Shown piece by piece: positions 14,893-21,458 of a stretch of DNA of 24,222 nt. This stretch comes from Deltaproteobacteria bacterium RBG_13_52_11 (GTDB lineage: Bacteria > Desulfobacterota > B13-G15 > RBG-16-54-18): positions 1-24,222 of the forward strand of contig MGQF01000094.1 in NCBI GenBank assembly GCA_001797745.1. Direction: 5' to 3'. How positions within the stretch are numbered: the stretch's first letter is position 1; each line of letters opens with the position of its first letter. The notes beneath the pieces are model-generated. The model was not told the origin of the DNA, ran no database searches, and saw nothing but the letters and a program-made list of their open reading frames with translations. Both the position numbers and the translations under genes were made by a program.

Positions 14893-15879
14893 CTACCCTT
14901 GAGCGGCCCAGAGCTTATAGATCCCCTGCACCACCTCTTCCTTCCGCTTCAGCATCTGGGCCTTGGAATTGGCGTAAAGGGTTCCGGCGGACGCCCCTCT
15001 GTGACCATCCCCAATATTCAGCTCCCGCATGATCTCTCCGAGGTCTTTCTTGTGCTCGTGATGGTTCAAGATAAAACTGAGGGCAATGCTGAATCCCAGA
15101 TTAGTTGTTTTGACCCCCCGGTCGTAGAGTGAGTGGATTTCTAAGGCAGCCGACGCCTGGGGGTAAAGGATAAAGGCGAGATTTTTAATGATCTGGGGGC
15201 GACGATGGTGGCGGGTGAGGTCAATAATAATGATCTCCTTCCGCTGATCATCGGGGAGAAAAAAGGAATCGTCTTGAATGAGCGTGAGCATCCGCCCCTC
15301 CTCCCCCTTGTACCGTTCAACCCCCTCTCGTACCGCAGGCAAGTCCGCCACCTCGTGCAGGGGGAGACCGCGCACCCACAGGACCAGCTCTCTCATAGAG
15401 CGATGTTTCTCACGCAGGGTGGGGCTCCCTGCCTTCAGAAAATAATCCACCAGCTTACCCGGGGTTTCCCTACGCCACTCCTCTACGCTGCGATAGTTAA
15501 AACTGTCTATGATGTCCGTCTCCTCCACGGTCCCTTCACAATAGGGAGGCAAGTAAATCCCCGTATCGGAGCAGTACTCGTACACCACCCTGCTACAGCT
15601 GTCCCTGGGAGAGAACCTCCCCGCAATCTCTTCGAGATCGATATCTCTGTACTGCAGATCCTGCACATTCCCCTCATGATGATCGAACCAGAGGCCGCAG
15701 AGCAGAGGATACGGCAAATCACATACGATATCCCTTTCAGAAGTGGAGATCTCTCCTTTGATGATGGCATTAGGTCCAGCGAACCGGATATCCTCGACAT
15801 GGAATACATATGAGCAGATGGCAGCGCTTACCACTCCATCCATGTCGTTATGGGTGATGATCCTGTCGTACATCTCCAT
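14893..15879 (-). CDS. DHH-family phosphoesterase
   Basis: The 328-aa product has the DHH phosphoesterase motifs: HNDMDG (residues 10-15, with D12 and D14), the single aspartate D54 in VCDLP, FDHHEG (D66-H67-H68), and a ETDIIDS motif (about 121-126). Near the C-terminus GDGHRGASAG (290-299) is the DHHA1-type substrate-binding loop. Enzymes of this family use two metal ions to hydrolyse phosphodiester or phosphoanhydride bonds (nanoRNase/pAp phosphatase, c-di-AMP hydrolase, pyrophosphatase, exopolyphosphatase). I cannot assign a substrate; the separate D54 and DHH arrangement recalls the NrnA-like/DHH-DHHA1 enzymes. The start is ATG at 15879 or 15873. It lies 42 nt after radC in the same operon. 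Confidence 0.85.
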   Translation of the reverse strand: MEMYDRIITHNDMDGVVSAAICSYVFHVEDIRFAGPNAIIKGEISTSERDIVCDLPYPLLCGLWFDHHEGNVQDLQYRDIDLEEIAGRFSPRDSCSRVVYEYCSDTGIYLPPYCEGTVEETDIIDSFNYRSVEEWRRETPGKLVDYFLKAGSPTLREKHRSMRELVLWVRGLPLHEVADLPAVREGVERYKGEEGRMLTLIQDDSFFLPDDQRKEIIIIDLTRHHRRPQIIKNLAFILYPQASAALEIHSLYDRGVKTTNLGFSIALSFILNHHEHKKDLGEIMRELNIGDGHRGASAGTLYANSKAQMLKRKEEVVQGIYKLWAAQG

Positions 15880-15921
15880 TTGGAAAAGTCCTCTTGCTGC
15901 CGAGAGCCCGCTTCTTTTATC

Positions 15922-16635
15922 TCACCGAACCGCTCCAAGTCTTCCCCTGTCGGCAAAGCTATAGTAACGCCCCTGGCCGATAATGATGTGATCCAACACA
16001 CCGATGCCGAGCAGTTCACCCCCCTCGGCCAGCCGGCTGGTGATCTCCTCATCCTCTCGGCTAGGAGTTGGATCGCCACTGGGGTGATTGTGTACCAAGA
16101 TTAGTGAGGCAGCGGACTCCCTGATGGCGGGCGTGAAGGCTTCCCTGGGGTGGACCAGGGCACTGGTCAAGGTCCCCTCAGAGATCCTCTCTTCTCTGAT
16201 GACCCTGTTCTTGCTGTCTAACAAGAGGATGAAGAAACATTCCTTTTTGTTATCCCTTAAGCGCTGGTGAAAATGGGCGAAGACATCCGCGCTGCGAGAA
16301 AAGGCCGCCCCCTGGGAAACCCTCTCCGTGGCAAACCTCCGGGAGATCTCCATGGTCGCCTTCACGGCTGCCGCCTTGGCCGGGCCGATCCCCTTGAGAG
16401 CGCATAGTTCAGCAATCGCCGCTGAAGAGAGGTTTCGAAAACTCTTAAACTTGGCTATAAGGTGACGGGCATGATCGAGGGCGGTCCTGCCGCTCGAGCT
16501 ATCACCCGTTCTGATTATTATGGCCAGCAACTCCGCGTCAGAAAGGGCCTCTGGACCACGCTCCAAGAGCTTCTCCCGCGGACGATCACCCTCAGGCCAC
16601 TCCTTAATGGGATACGTGCGTTTTTCACCCTTCAC
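15922..16635 (-). CDS. radC: RadC family JAMM metalloprotein
   Basis: The product is 237 aa from the GTG at 16635, which has GAGG 8 nt upstream. A longer form of 256 aa from a TTG at 16692 overlaps the gpsA stop as TTGA; the added residues have no family match, so I prefer 16635. The core begins IKEWPEGDRPREKLLERGPE. A helix-hairpin-helix (ALKGIGPAKAAAVKA, about 79-93) precedes the RPN/JAMM domain with E132, HNH at 182-184 and D195 in HNHPSGDPTPSRED. The RadC family was once linked to DNA repair, but its role remains unsettled. It is the second gene of the operon behind gpsA. Confidence 0.92.
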   Translation of the reverse strand: MKGEKRTYPIKEWPEGDRPREKLLERGPEALSDAELLAIIIRTGDSSSGRTALDHARHLIAKFKSFRNLSSAAIAELCALKGIGPAKAAAVKATMEISRRFATERVSQGAAFSRSADVFAHFHQRLRDNKKECFFILLLDSKNRVIREERISEGTLTSALVHPREAFTPAIRESAASLILVHNHPSGDPTPSREDEEITSRLAEGGELLGIGVLDHIIIGQGRYYSFADRGRLGAVR

Positions 16636-16688
16636 CGTGCAATCCTCATCTGGGGTTACCTTCCTGCTTCCGCGTGCAGACCAAACAA

Positions 16689-17675
16689 TCAAACCATGAA
16701 TTGATACACGGCCTCGCGAGGATCCCCTTCCTCATACAGGACTCGGTAGATTTGCTCCACAATGGGAAGCTCTAGCTGGAACTCCTTCCCCACCTTGTAG
16801 GCGACCTTGGTCGCCCTAATCCCCTCTATCACCTGCCCTATTTCCTTTTGTGCCTTCTCAAGAGAGATCCCCCTCCCTATCTTCTCACCAAACCTCCTGT
16901 TGCGGCTGTGCTCGCTGGTACACGTGACAATCAGATCTCCGAGCCCCGAAAGCCCCATAAAGGTGAGGGGGTGGGCCCCCAGGGCACTTCCCAGCATAGA
17001 GAGCTCCTCTAAACTCTTGGTGATGACGGAGGACTTGGTATTCACCCCCATCTTCAGACCATCGCAGATCCCTGCCCCTATTGCGTAGACATTTTTGAAG
17101 GCACCTCCCAATTCCACCCCTGCCAGATCTTCATTGACATAGAGCCTGAAGAAGGGGGTTTCCAAAATCTCTTTGGTCGTCTGGGAACAGCGGGGATCAT
17201 GAGAGGATATCTCCACCGCCGTGGGAAGCTTGCGTACCAACTCTGAGGCAATAGAGGGCCCTGAAACAGCCGCGATCCCATTCCTCACCTCAGGAGAAAG
17301 TTCATCCTCGATAACCTGAGACATCCGCAGCTCTGTTTCCACCTCCAACCCTTTGGCAAAATCGACGATAATGGTCCCTGGTGAAAGGTGGGGGGCCATA
17401 AGACCAGTTACTCTCCGTACGGCATGGGAGGGAACTGTAAGGACGACAATCTCAACACCCTGTAGGGTCTCACCTATCTCCAGAGATACCTTGATCTCAG
17501 GAGGGATGTAATGCCCGGGGAGGTAGCGGGGGTTTTCCCTCCCCTCACGGATGGCCTCGGCCACATCCTCCTCTATTGTCCAGAGGGTAATACCGTGCCC
17601 CTTTTCCCACATCATTAAGGCCAGGGTCGTCCCCAAATTGCCTGCCCCCAGAATGGCCATCTTGCAACTGCTCAT
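16689..17675 (-). CDS. gpsA: NAD(P)H-dependent glycerol-3-phosphate dehydrogenase
   Basis: The 328-aa product makes sn-glycerol 3-phosphate from dihydroxyacetone phosphate for phospholipid synthesis. The Rossmann motif ILGAGNLGT (residues 8-16) is G10-x-G12-x2-G15. Other signatures are VDFAKGLE with K109, GGAFKNVYAIGAG with the catalytic K194, and MGLSGLGDLIVTCTSEHSRN (about 240-259). Length matches the family. The ATG at 17675 has a strong AGGAGGGGG, and the gene is first in a minus-strand operon with radC (TTG start overlapping the gpsA TGA), the DHH protein and the adenosine-kinase-like gene. A candidate promoter is listed separately. Confidence 0.97.
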   Translation of the reverse strand: MSSCKMAILGAGNLGTTLALMMWEKGHGITLWTIEEDVAEAIREGRENPRYLPGHYIPPEIKVSLEIGETLQGVEIVVLTVPSHAVRRVTGLMAPHLSPGTIIVDFAKGLEVETELRMSQVIEDELSPEVRNGIAAVSGPSIASELVRKLPTAVEISSHDPRCSQTTKEILETPFFRLYVNEDLAGVELGGAFKNVYAIGAGICDGLKMGVNTKSSVITKSLEELSMLGSALGAHPLTFMGLSGLGDLIVTCTSEHSRNRRFGEKIGRGISLEKAQKEIGQVIEGIRATKVAYKVGKEFQLELPIVEQIYRVLYEEGDPREAVYQFMV

Positions 17676-17699
17676 CAGCCCCCTCCTCTGCGGTACCCT

Positions 17700-17728
17700 A
17701 GCTTATCAAAATCAGTGCTATAAATCAA
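17700..17728 (-). promoter_or_regulatory. Candidate sigma-70 promoter for gpsA
   Basis: On the minus strand TTGATT (17728-17723) is followed after 17 nt by TAAGCT (17705-17700), preceded by TG one base before the -10. It lies 25 nt before the gpsA ATG. The -10 is a poor match (3 of 6), so this is only a candidate. It is back-to-back with the promoter at 17753-17781. Confidence 0.3.
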
Positions 17729-17752
17729 ACGCAGACGGCATGGTGAGCAGGT

Positions 17753-17781
17753 TTGACATCTCGCTGGCGGTCTGATATAAA
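17753..17781 (+). promoter_or_regulatory. Extended -10 promoter P1
   Basis: TTGACA (17753-17758), 17-nt spacer, TATAAA (17776-17781), with TG one base upstream of the -10 (TGATATAAA). This is an excellent sigma-70 promoter by eye and drives the zinc-ribbon membrane gene at 17811, probably together with tatD and the cysteine hydrolase. Nearly the same sequence precedes the paralog at 19978. An AGGAG Shine-Dalgarno sequence follows at 17799-17803. Confidence 0.8.
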
Positions 17782-17810
17782 GGCCCCAAAATGCGCTCAG
17801 GAGCCTGAGG

Positions 17811-18335
17811 ATGAAGTGCTCTCAATGTGGGAAAAGGGTCCCCTCCACTGTCCGTTTCTGTAAGCACTGCGGGAAACGGATAGAGCAATCGAAAAAGAAA
17901 AAGGAGGCGCAGACAAGGCCTCCCCTCCTCTCTCAGCTATCTCAAAGAAAGCTCCTCATGGCGGGGGCAGGGGTGGTGGGCATACTCATCCTCATCGCCC
18001 TCCTGCAGACCCTTCTCCCTATTGGGGGAAAAAGAAAACAGGTGGCAAAACCAGAGCAATTAGGCCAGGAGATCATCATCGAAAGAAGTAAGGTCGGCAG
18101 GGAGATAGCTTCCAATGCCGTTTATGGAAATGTCATAGCAGCCCACATGAGGGAGAACCGTCGGGGAACAATAACGGTACAGAGCCTCCATACCGGAACA
18201 ATATATACCCTCTCTGTGGGATGGCGTACCAGCTACCATCCACGTCGTTACCCTTCCATCGGAGAGCGGGTGAAGGTGTATTACCTCTATGACAAGGGCC
18301 TTATGGAGGCAACACAGGTGACAATAGACCAATGA
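17811..18335 (+). CDS. Zinc-ribbon, single-pass membrane protein of unknown function (paralog A)
   Basis: I do not recognise a named family for this 174-aa protein. Residues 1-25 form a Cys4 zinc ribbon (C3-x2-C6, C17-x2-C20), then a basic linker with KKKK, then one hydrophobic segment at about 48-70 (LLMAGAGVVGILILIALLQT). Residues about 96-173 form a predicted small beta-rich domain: NAVYGNV, RRGTITVQSLHTGTIYTL, RYPSIGERVKVYYLY. The pattern looks like a small beta-barrel, perhaps like the DUF5666-type domain, but this is inference. Positive-inside charge places the zinc ribbon in the cytoplasm and the C-terminal domain outside. The gene at 19978-20448 shares promoter, TM and C-terminal domain. 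AGGAG sits 7 nt before the ATG. Confidence 0.85.
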   Translation: MKCSQCGKRVPSTVRFCKHCGKRIEQSKKKKEAQTRPPLLSQLSQRKLLMAGAGVVGILILIALLQTLLPIGGKRKQVAKPEQLGQEIIIERSKVGREIASNAVYGNVIAAHMRENRRGTITVQSLHTGTIYTLSVGWRTSYHPRRYPSIGERVKVYYLYDKGLMEATQVTIDQ

Positions 18336-18432
18336 GCGACCCCATGACCCCTCTCTCTCGCTTTTCACTGATGGGGCACGCCACAAGGTGTCCCATGTTA
18401 TCAATTCCTCGTGTAAAAGGAGCGAGAAGCTG

Positions 18433-19206
18433 ATGTTAGTTGATACCCATGCCCACCTTGATATGTCTGAGTTCGAGGCAGACCTTCCCCGGGTGATCCA
18501 GAGGGCAGAAGAAGCAGGGGTGTCTACTATTATGACGGTCGGTACTGATCCAGCCAGCTGTCGGAGGACATTGGAGATCACTGAGGCATTCCCAAACATC
18601 TTCGCCATCGTGGGGGTTCACCCCCACAACGCCGCTGAGGTAGGTGAAAGGGATCTAGACAGCCTGAAAGCGTTGGCCCACCATGAGAAGGTGAAGGCCT
18701 GGGGGGAAATCGGCCTCGATTTCTACCGCAACCTCTCTCCGTCGGCAATCCAAAATGAGAGATTTCGTCAACAGATAACGATCGCAAAAGAACTGAAACT
18801 CCCCGTGATCATCCATAGTCGCTCTGCAGCACAGGAAACCATCACCACCCTTCAGGAGGAGAGGGCATGGGAGGTGGGAGGAGTGATTCATTGTTTTTCC
18901 GGGGATGCGAAAACGGCCACACGATACCTGGAGATCGGTTTTGTCATCTCCATTCCAGGGGTCATTACCTTTAAAAAGGCCCAGGGTCTGCGTGAGGTGG
19001 TAAAGAGGCTTCCCCCGGAGGGGATAATTTTAGAGACCGATGCCCCCTTTCTCGCCCCCGAGCCGCACCGGGGAAAAAGAAACGAGCCCGCCTATGTGCG
19101 GTTTACCGCCGAGGCCGTCGCTGAGACACGGGGGCAGGATATCTCAGAAGTGGCGGCCATCACCACAAAAAATGCCCGCCGGGTCTTTAATCTCGATAAA
19201 AGATAG
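18433..19206 (+). CDS. tatD: TatD family metal-dependent hydrolase
   Basis: The 257-aa product is read from the ATG at 18433 (AGGAG at 18418-18422) and begins MLVDTHAHLDMSEFEADLPR. The metal site is complete: H6 and H8, E92 in GEIGLDFYRN, H128 in VIIHSR, H153 in VIHCFSG and D203 in LETDAPFLAPEPHRGKRNEP. TatD-type enzymes are reported as metal-dependent DNases or D-aminoacyl-tRNA deacylase relatives; the exact substrate is not shown. A longer open frame from 18388 adds a non-conserved N-terminus. It lies 97 nt after paralog A and 16 nt before the cysteine hydrolase, probably one transcript. Confidence 0.95.
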   Translation: MLVDTHAHLDMSEFEADLPRVIQRAEEAGVSTIMTVGTDPASCRRTLEITEAFPNIFAIVGVHPHNAAEVGERDLDSLKALAHHEKVKAWGEIGLDFYRNLSPSAIQNERFRQQITIAKELKLPVIIHSRSAAQETITTLQEERAWEVGGVIHCFSGDAKTATRYLEIGFVISIPGVITFKKAQGLREVVKRLPPEGIILETDAPFLAPEPHRGKRNEPAYVRFTAEAVAETRGQDISEVAAITTKNARRVFNLDKR

Positions 19207-19222
19207 GGGAGGTTAACCAATC

Positions 19223-19819
19223 ATGCGACCCGCCATCATCATTGTCGATATGGTGAAGGACAACTTCCGGGAGGAAGATCATTTCCCGATTACTCGGGAA
19301 GCCCAGCCCATCATCCCACAGGTCAATCACCTCCTGCAACGGGGACGGAGGTGGGGGATACCTATCATTTTTGCCTGTGATTCCTTCCTCCCCGATGACT
19401 TCCTCTTCAAGGGCAAGCTGAAACCCCATTCAATTCGGGGGACAGAAGGGGCAGAGGTCACCGATCTACTGGAGGTGCAGGAGGGGGACGTTATATTGCC
19501 GAAACGGCGCTTCAGCGCCTTCTTTAAGACCGACCTCGATCAAACGCTGCGGACATGGCACTGCGACACAGTCGCCGTAGCGGGTATCACAACCAATGTC
19601 TGCGTCCTCATGACGGCCATGGATGCCCTCTGCCACGACTTCAGCTCTGTTCTCCTCGAGGACTGCTGTGCCGCCCATAAGAGAGAGGTGCACGAGACAA
19701 CCCTCGAGAATTATAGAAAATCAGCGCTATTTCCCCTCTTTCGTATCATGACCTCCGAGGAGTTTCTCAGGCAAGTGGAGGCGAGTAAAGAAGGGGGGGG
19801 AGGGGCGGGAGGGGCATAA
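19223..19819 (+). CDS. Isochorismatase-fold cysteine hydrolase
   Basis: The 198-aa product begins MRPAIIIVDMVKDNF and has the family catalytic triad D9, K94 (ILPKRRFSAF) and C127 in VAGITTNVCVLMTAMDA. H69 in KPHSIRGTEG matches the conserved H-x3-GT segment. A nicotinamidase usually keeps D-x-H as metal ligands in the middle; here the D53 is followed by S-F, so the second ligand is missing and nicotinamidase activity is doubtful. The family hydrolyses small amides and ethers, and I do not assign a substrate. The C-terminus is a Gly-rich tail (EGGGGAGGA). GGGGAGG precedes the ATG. Confidence 0.85.
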   Translation: MRPAIIIVDMVKDNFREEDHFPITREAQPIIPQVNHLLQRGRRWGIPIIFACDSFLPDDFLFKGKLKPHSIRGTEGAEVTDLLEVQEGDVILPKRRFSAFFKTDLDQTLRTWHCDTVAVAGITTNVCVLMTAMDALCHDFSSVLLEDCCAAHKREVHETTLENYRKSALFPLFRIMTSEEFLRQVEASKEGGGGAGGA

Positions 19820-19921
19820 GGAGTAGTTTGCGCCGCCGTATTGCAACAGATAGGCGCTGACCATTACTTTTACCTTATATCGCCTTTTCAAGACGATAGA
19901 GGTGATTTTTTATAGATTTGT

Positions 19922-19950
19922 TTGACATCTCTCAGGCTGTCTGATATAAA
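19922..19950 (+). promoter_or_regulatory. Extended -10 promoter P2
   Basis: TTGACA (19922-19927), 17-nt spacer, TATAAA (19945-19950), with the same TG extended -10 as P1. The match to P1 continues across the spacer and after the -10 (both read TATAAAGGC) and on to the CTCAGGAG that precedes each start codon. It drives the gene at 19978, and there is a gap of 102 nt from the previous stop. Confidence 0.8.
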
Positions 19951-19977
19951 GGCAAAAATACCTCTCAGGAGGAAACA

Positions 19978-20448
19978 ATGGCACGCACCAAGAGAGCAAG
20001 CAAGAGAAGAACAAGTACCAGAAGGACAAGTACGAAAAGAAAAAGTACGCGGAGAACAAAGAAAAGCACTTCAAGAACAAGGTCAAAAGGCCTTCGCCTT
20101 ACCCGCAAGTCCCAAAAGCAAATCCTTATAGCTGTAGCAGTAGTGGTGGGGCTGCTCGTCCTCATCGCCCTCCTACAACAAGGTCGTAACTACGTGCAGG
20201 TAAGATATTACGGTGGGGAAGTCGCCCGAAATGCCGTCTATGGGAAGGTTACCAGCGTTGCCATCGGGGCACTCGGCAGGGGGACGATACACGTACAAAG
20301 CTTCAATACGGGAAAGATATATACCTTCTATACCGGAGTGCGTACCGATTACAACATACGACGGTACCCCTATGCGGGTGATAGGGCCAAGGTATACTAT
20401 GTCAATGATCAAGGGTATCTTAAGGCGACGTACGTAAGGATACGATGA
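19978..20448 (+). CDS. Basic-tailed, single-pass membrane protein of unknown function (paralog B)
   Basis: I do not recognise a family for this 156-aa protein. Residues 1-47 are almost entirely Arg, Lys, Ser and Thr, with pentapeptide repeats RRTST, RRTST, KRKST, RRTKK (residues 10-29). A single hydrophobic segment follows at about 49-67 (ILIAVAVVVGLLVLIALL). Residues about 80-156 align with the C-terminal domain of the 17811 gene at about 40 of 76 positions by eye (NAVYGKV, GRGTIHVQS, RRYPYAGDRAKVYYV). Upstream AGGAGG (19967-19972) sits 5 nt before the ATG. It lacks the zinc ribbon of paralog A. A hairpin and an intrinsic terminator follow. Confidence 0.85.
   Translation: MARTKRASKRRTSTRRTSTKRKSTRRTKKSTSRTRSKGLRLTRKSQKQILIAVAVVVGLLVLIALLQQGRNYVQVRYYGGEVARNAVYGKVTSVAIGALGRGTIHVQSFNTGKIYTFYTGVRTDYNIRRYPYAGDRAKVYYVNDQGYLKATYVRIR
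20005..20064 (+). repeat. Four in-frame degenerate 15-nt repeats coding the basic tail
   Basis: Units start at 20005, 20020, 20035 and 20050 with consensus near AGAAGAACAAGTACC. The first three share the 3' AAGTAC; the fourth has diverged. They encode residues 10-29 of paralog B. Tandem duplication of a 15-nt unit is the simplest origin. Confidence 0.7.
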
Positions 20449-20449
20449 C

Positions 20450-20475
20450 GTGATGCACCGGTAGCTGTGCATCAC
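20450..20475 (+). other. 9-bp hairpin directly after paralog B
   Basis: GTGATGCAC (20450-20458) and GTGCATCAC (20467-20475) are perfect complements with an 8-nt loop CGGTAGCT. It starts 2 nt after the stop codon, has no T-run and lies 16 nt before the terminator. It may stabilise the mRNA 3' end or bind a protein; function is unknown. Confidence 0.55.
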
Positions 20476-20491
20476 CATCACCGACAAACAG

Positions 20492-20528
20492 AAAGGGGCT
20501 TCGGCAAAACTGCCGAGCCCCTTTTATA
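20492..20528 (+). terminator. Intrinsic terminator of paralog B
   Basis: A GC-rich stem (AAGGGGCT, one bulged T, CGGCA; loop AAAC; TGCCG, AGCCCCTT) is followed by a T-rich tract TTTATATTT. It ends the plus-strand transcript that begins at P2. Confidence 0.85.
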
Positions 20529-20557
20529 TTTCCCCTGGAGGCACCAATAATTCCTAG

Positions 20558-20571
20558 TTCAATGGGTTAGG
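20558..20571 (+). repeat. 14-nt inverted repeat, left copy
   Basis: TTCAATGGGTTAGG at 20558-20571 is the reverse complement of CCTAACCCATTGAA at 23518-23531. The two copies lie at the edges of the AT-rich block. A 14-nt match is expected about twice by chance in 24 kb, so position is the only argument. Confidence 0.35.
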
Positions 20572-20621
20572 GTGGCGAAATAGGGAAAACTAGGGTAAAA
20601 CCCGCACCCTATATGCACCCT
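20568..20621 (+). repeat. Clustered AGGG/CACCCT repeats
   Basis: TAGGG occurs at 20568, 20581 and 20591, and GCACCCT at 20604 and 20615 (11 nt apart), so direct and inverted copies are closely packed in 54 nt. The cluster lies just after the terminator and left inverted repeat, and overlaps no gene (the nearest ends at 20642). It could be a protein-binding or recombination site, or only a composition effect. Confidence 0.35.
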
Positions 20622-20641
20622 GGGCTTTGGAGGGGATTGGT

Positions 20642-21373
20642 TTATTTCTTTGGTATCGTTTTTTTTACAATTTTTTTTATCACCTTAAAATCTTTGCTTT
20701 TCCTAAAATCTCTTATGAGTATAATCAAAGGCTTTTCAGGACACAAAATAAGCTCTTTCATGAAGGAGGGAACTGGTCTTTTATCTGCTTTTATATAAGC
20801 TATGAAACCTGCCAAATAAAAGTGATAGTAGTTAATACCCTCCCACTTATACGAATAAGGATCAGGGGTGATTGTGCCAAGCGGATCGTCATATTTTGTG
20901 ATAGCAATTGCGAACTCTTCTGGATCACCAGGGTTGGTATCTAGAATCATCTGTTTTATTTGTGGTTCAAAAGGGCCCACATTAATCCGTTTAAAAAAAT
21001 AATGGGTTGATACAGTTGCTCTCCAAAGTAGCGAAATAAAGAATAACTTGAGTCTGGCGTAATCAAAGGTTTTTATATAAGCAATTTTTTTATCGTTGTA
21101 TTTTAAGTATTCTACCTTAGAATTTTGAGTCAATAGTACTTTCTGTGCATAATCATCCCAAGGTGAAAAAATCCTTTCACATTCCACGCAGACTATTTTG
21201 TCATAAATTCCACTTGGTGACTTTTTTGGATAAAAACCTGGCTTATTTGAAATGATTCTAGGCGATTGTTTCTCAACAAAAAGTGGCGTGTAGAATTTTT
21301 TTGGAATAATATGACTTTCTACGAGTTTTTTATCTTTACCACATAATCTACAAATCATTTCATTATACTTCAA
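20642..21373 (-). CDS. Zinc-cysteine, HNH-like protein of unknown function
   Basis: The product is 243 aa from a TTG at 21373 or 238 aa from the ATG at 21358; neither has a strong Shine-Dalgarno sequence. The N-terminus has C8-x2-C11 in CRLCGKDK, ESHIIPKKF (residues 19-27) and C62-x2-C65 in CVECERIF, then PWDDYA. The CxxC, SHIIP and CxxC order resembles HNH-type or related zinc-binding modules in accessory genes, but a complete catalytic HNH is not clear. The rest has KLFFISLLWRATVS and a Lys-rich C-terminus (KVIKKIVKKTIPKK). Low G+C and rare starts suggest foreign origin. I do not assign a function. Confidence 0.6.
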   Translation of the reverse strand: MKYNEMICRLCGKDKKLVESHIIPKKFYTPLFVEKQSPRIISNKPGFYPKKSPSGIYDKIVCVECERIFSPWDDYAQKVLLTQNSKVEYLKYNDKKIAYIKTFDYARLKLFFISLLWRATVSTHYFFKRINVGPFEPQIKQMILDTNPGDPEEFAIAITKYDDPLGTITPDPYSYKWEGINYYHFYLAGFIAYIKADKRPVPSFMKELILCPEKPLIILIRDFRKSKDFKVIKKIVKKTIPKK

Positions 21374-21458
21374 CTCGGTAGGATTAAATCAAAATAAACT
21401 ATCCCCTTCCTAGTCAGTATTTCAATCAATGCCTCTCTCTCGTACATGTTTGAGATGG

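Noticed and set aside
14518..15813. Two plus-strand frames of about 200 codons opposite the kinase and DHH genes
   Set aside because: Both are antisense to genes with clear catalytic motifs; neither has a start context or conserved motif.
19830..19860. GCGCC...GGCGC hairpin after the cysteine hydrolase as a terminator
   Set aside because: The 5-bp stem has a long loop and no convincing T-run; promoter P2 begins nearby.
20005..20064. Possible CRISPR-like tandem repeat
   Set aside because: Units are 15 nt, in frame, adjacent without spacers and inside a coding sequence.
20535..20541. tggaggc near the left edge as a copy of the tRNA-Cys 3' end (attachment site)
   Set aside because: Only 7 nt are shared, far too short for an integration duplicate, and orientation does not fit a standard direct repeat.
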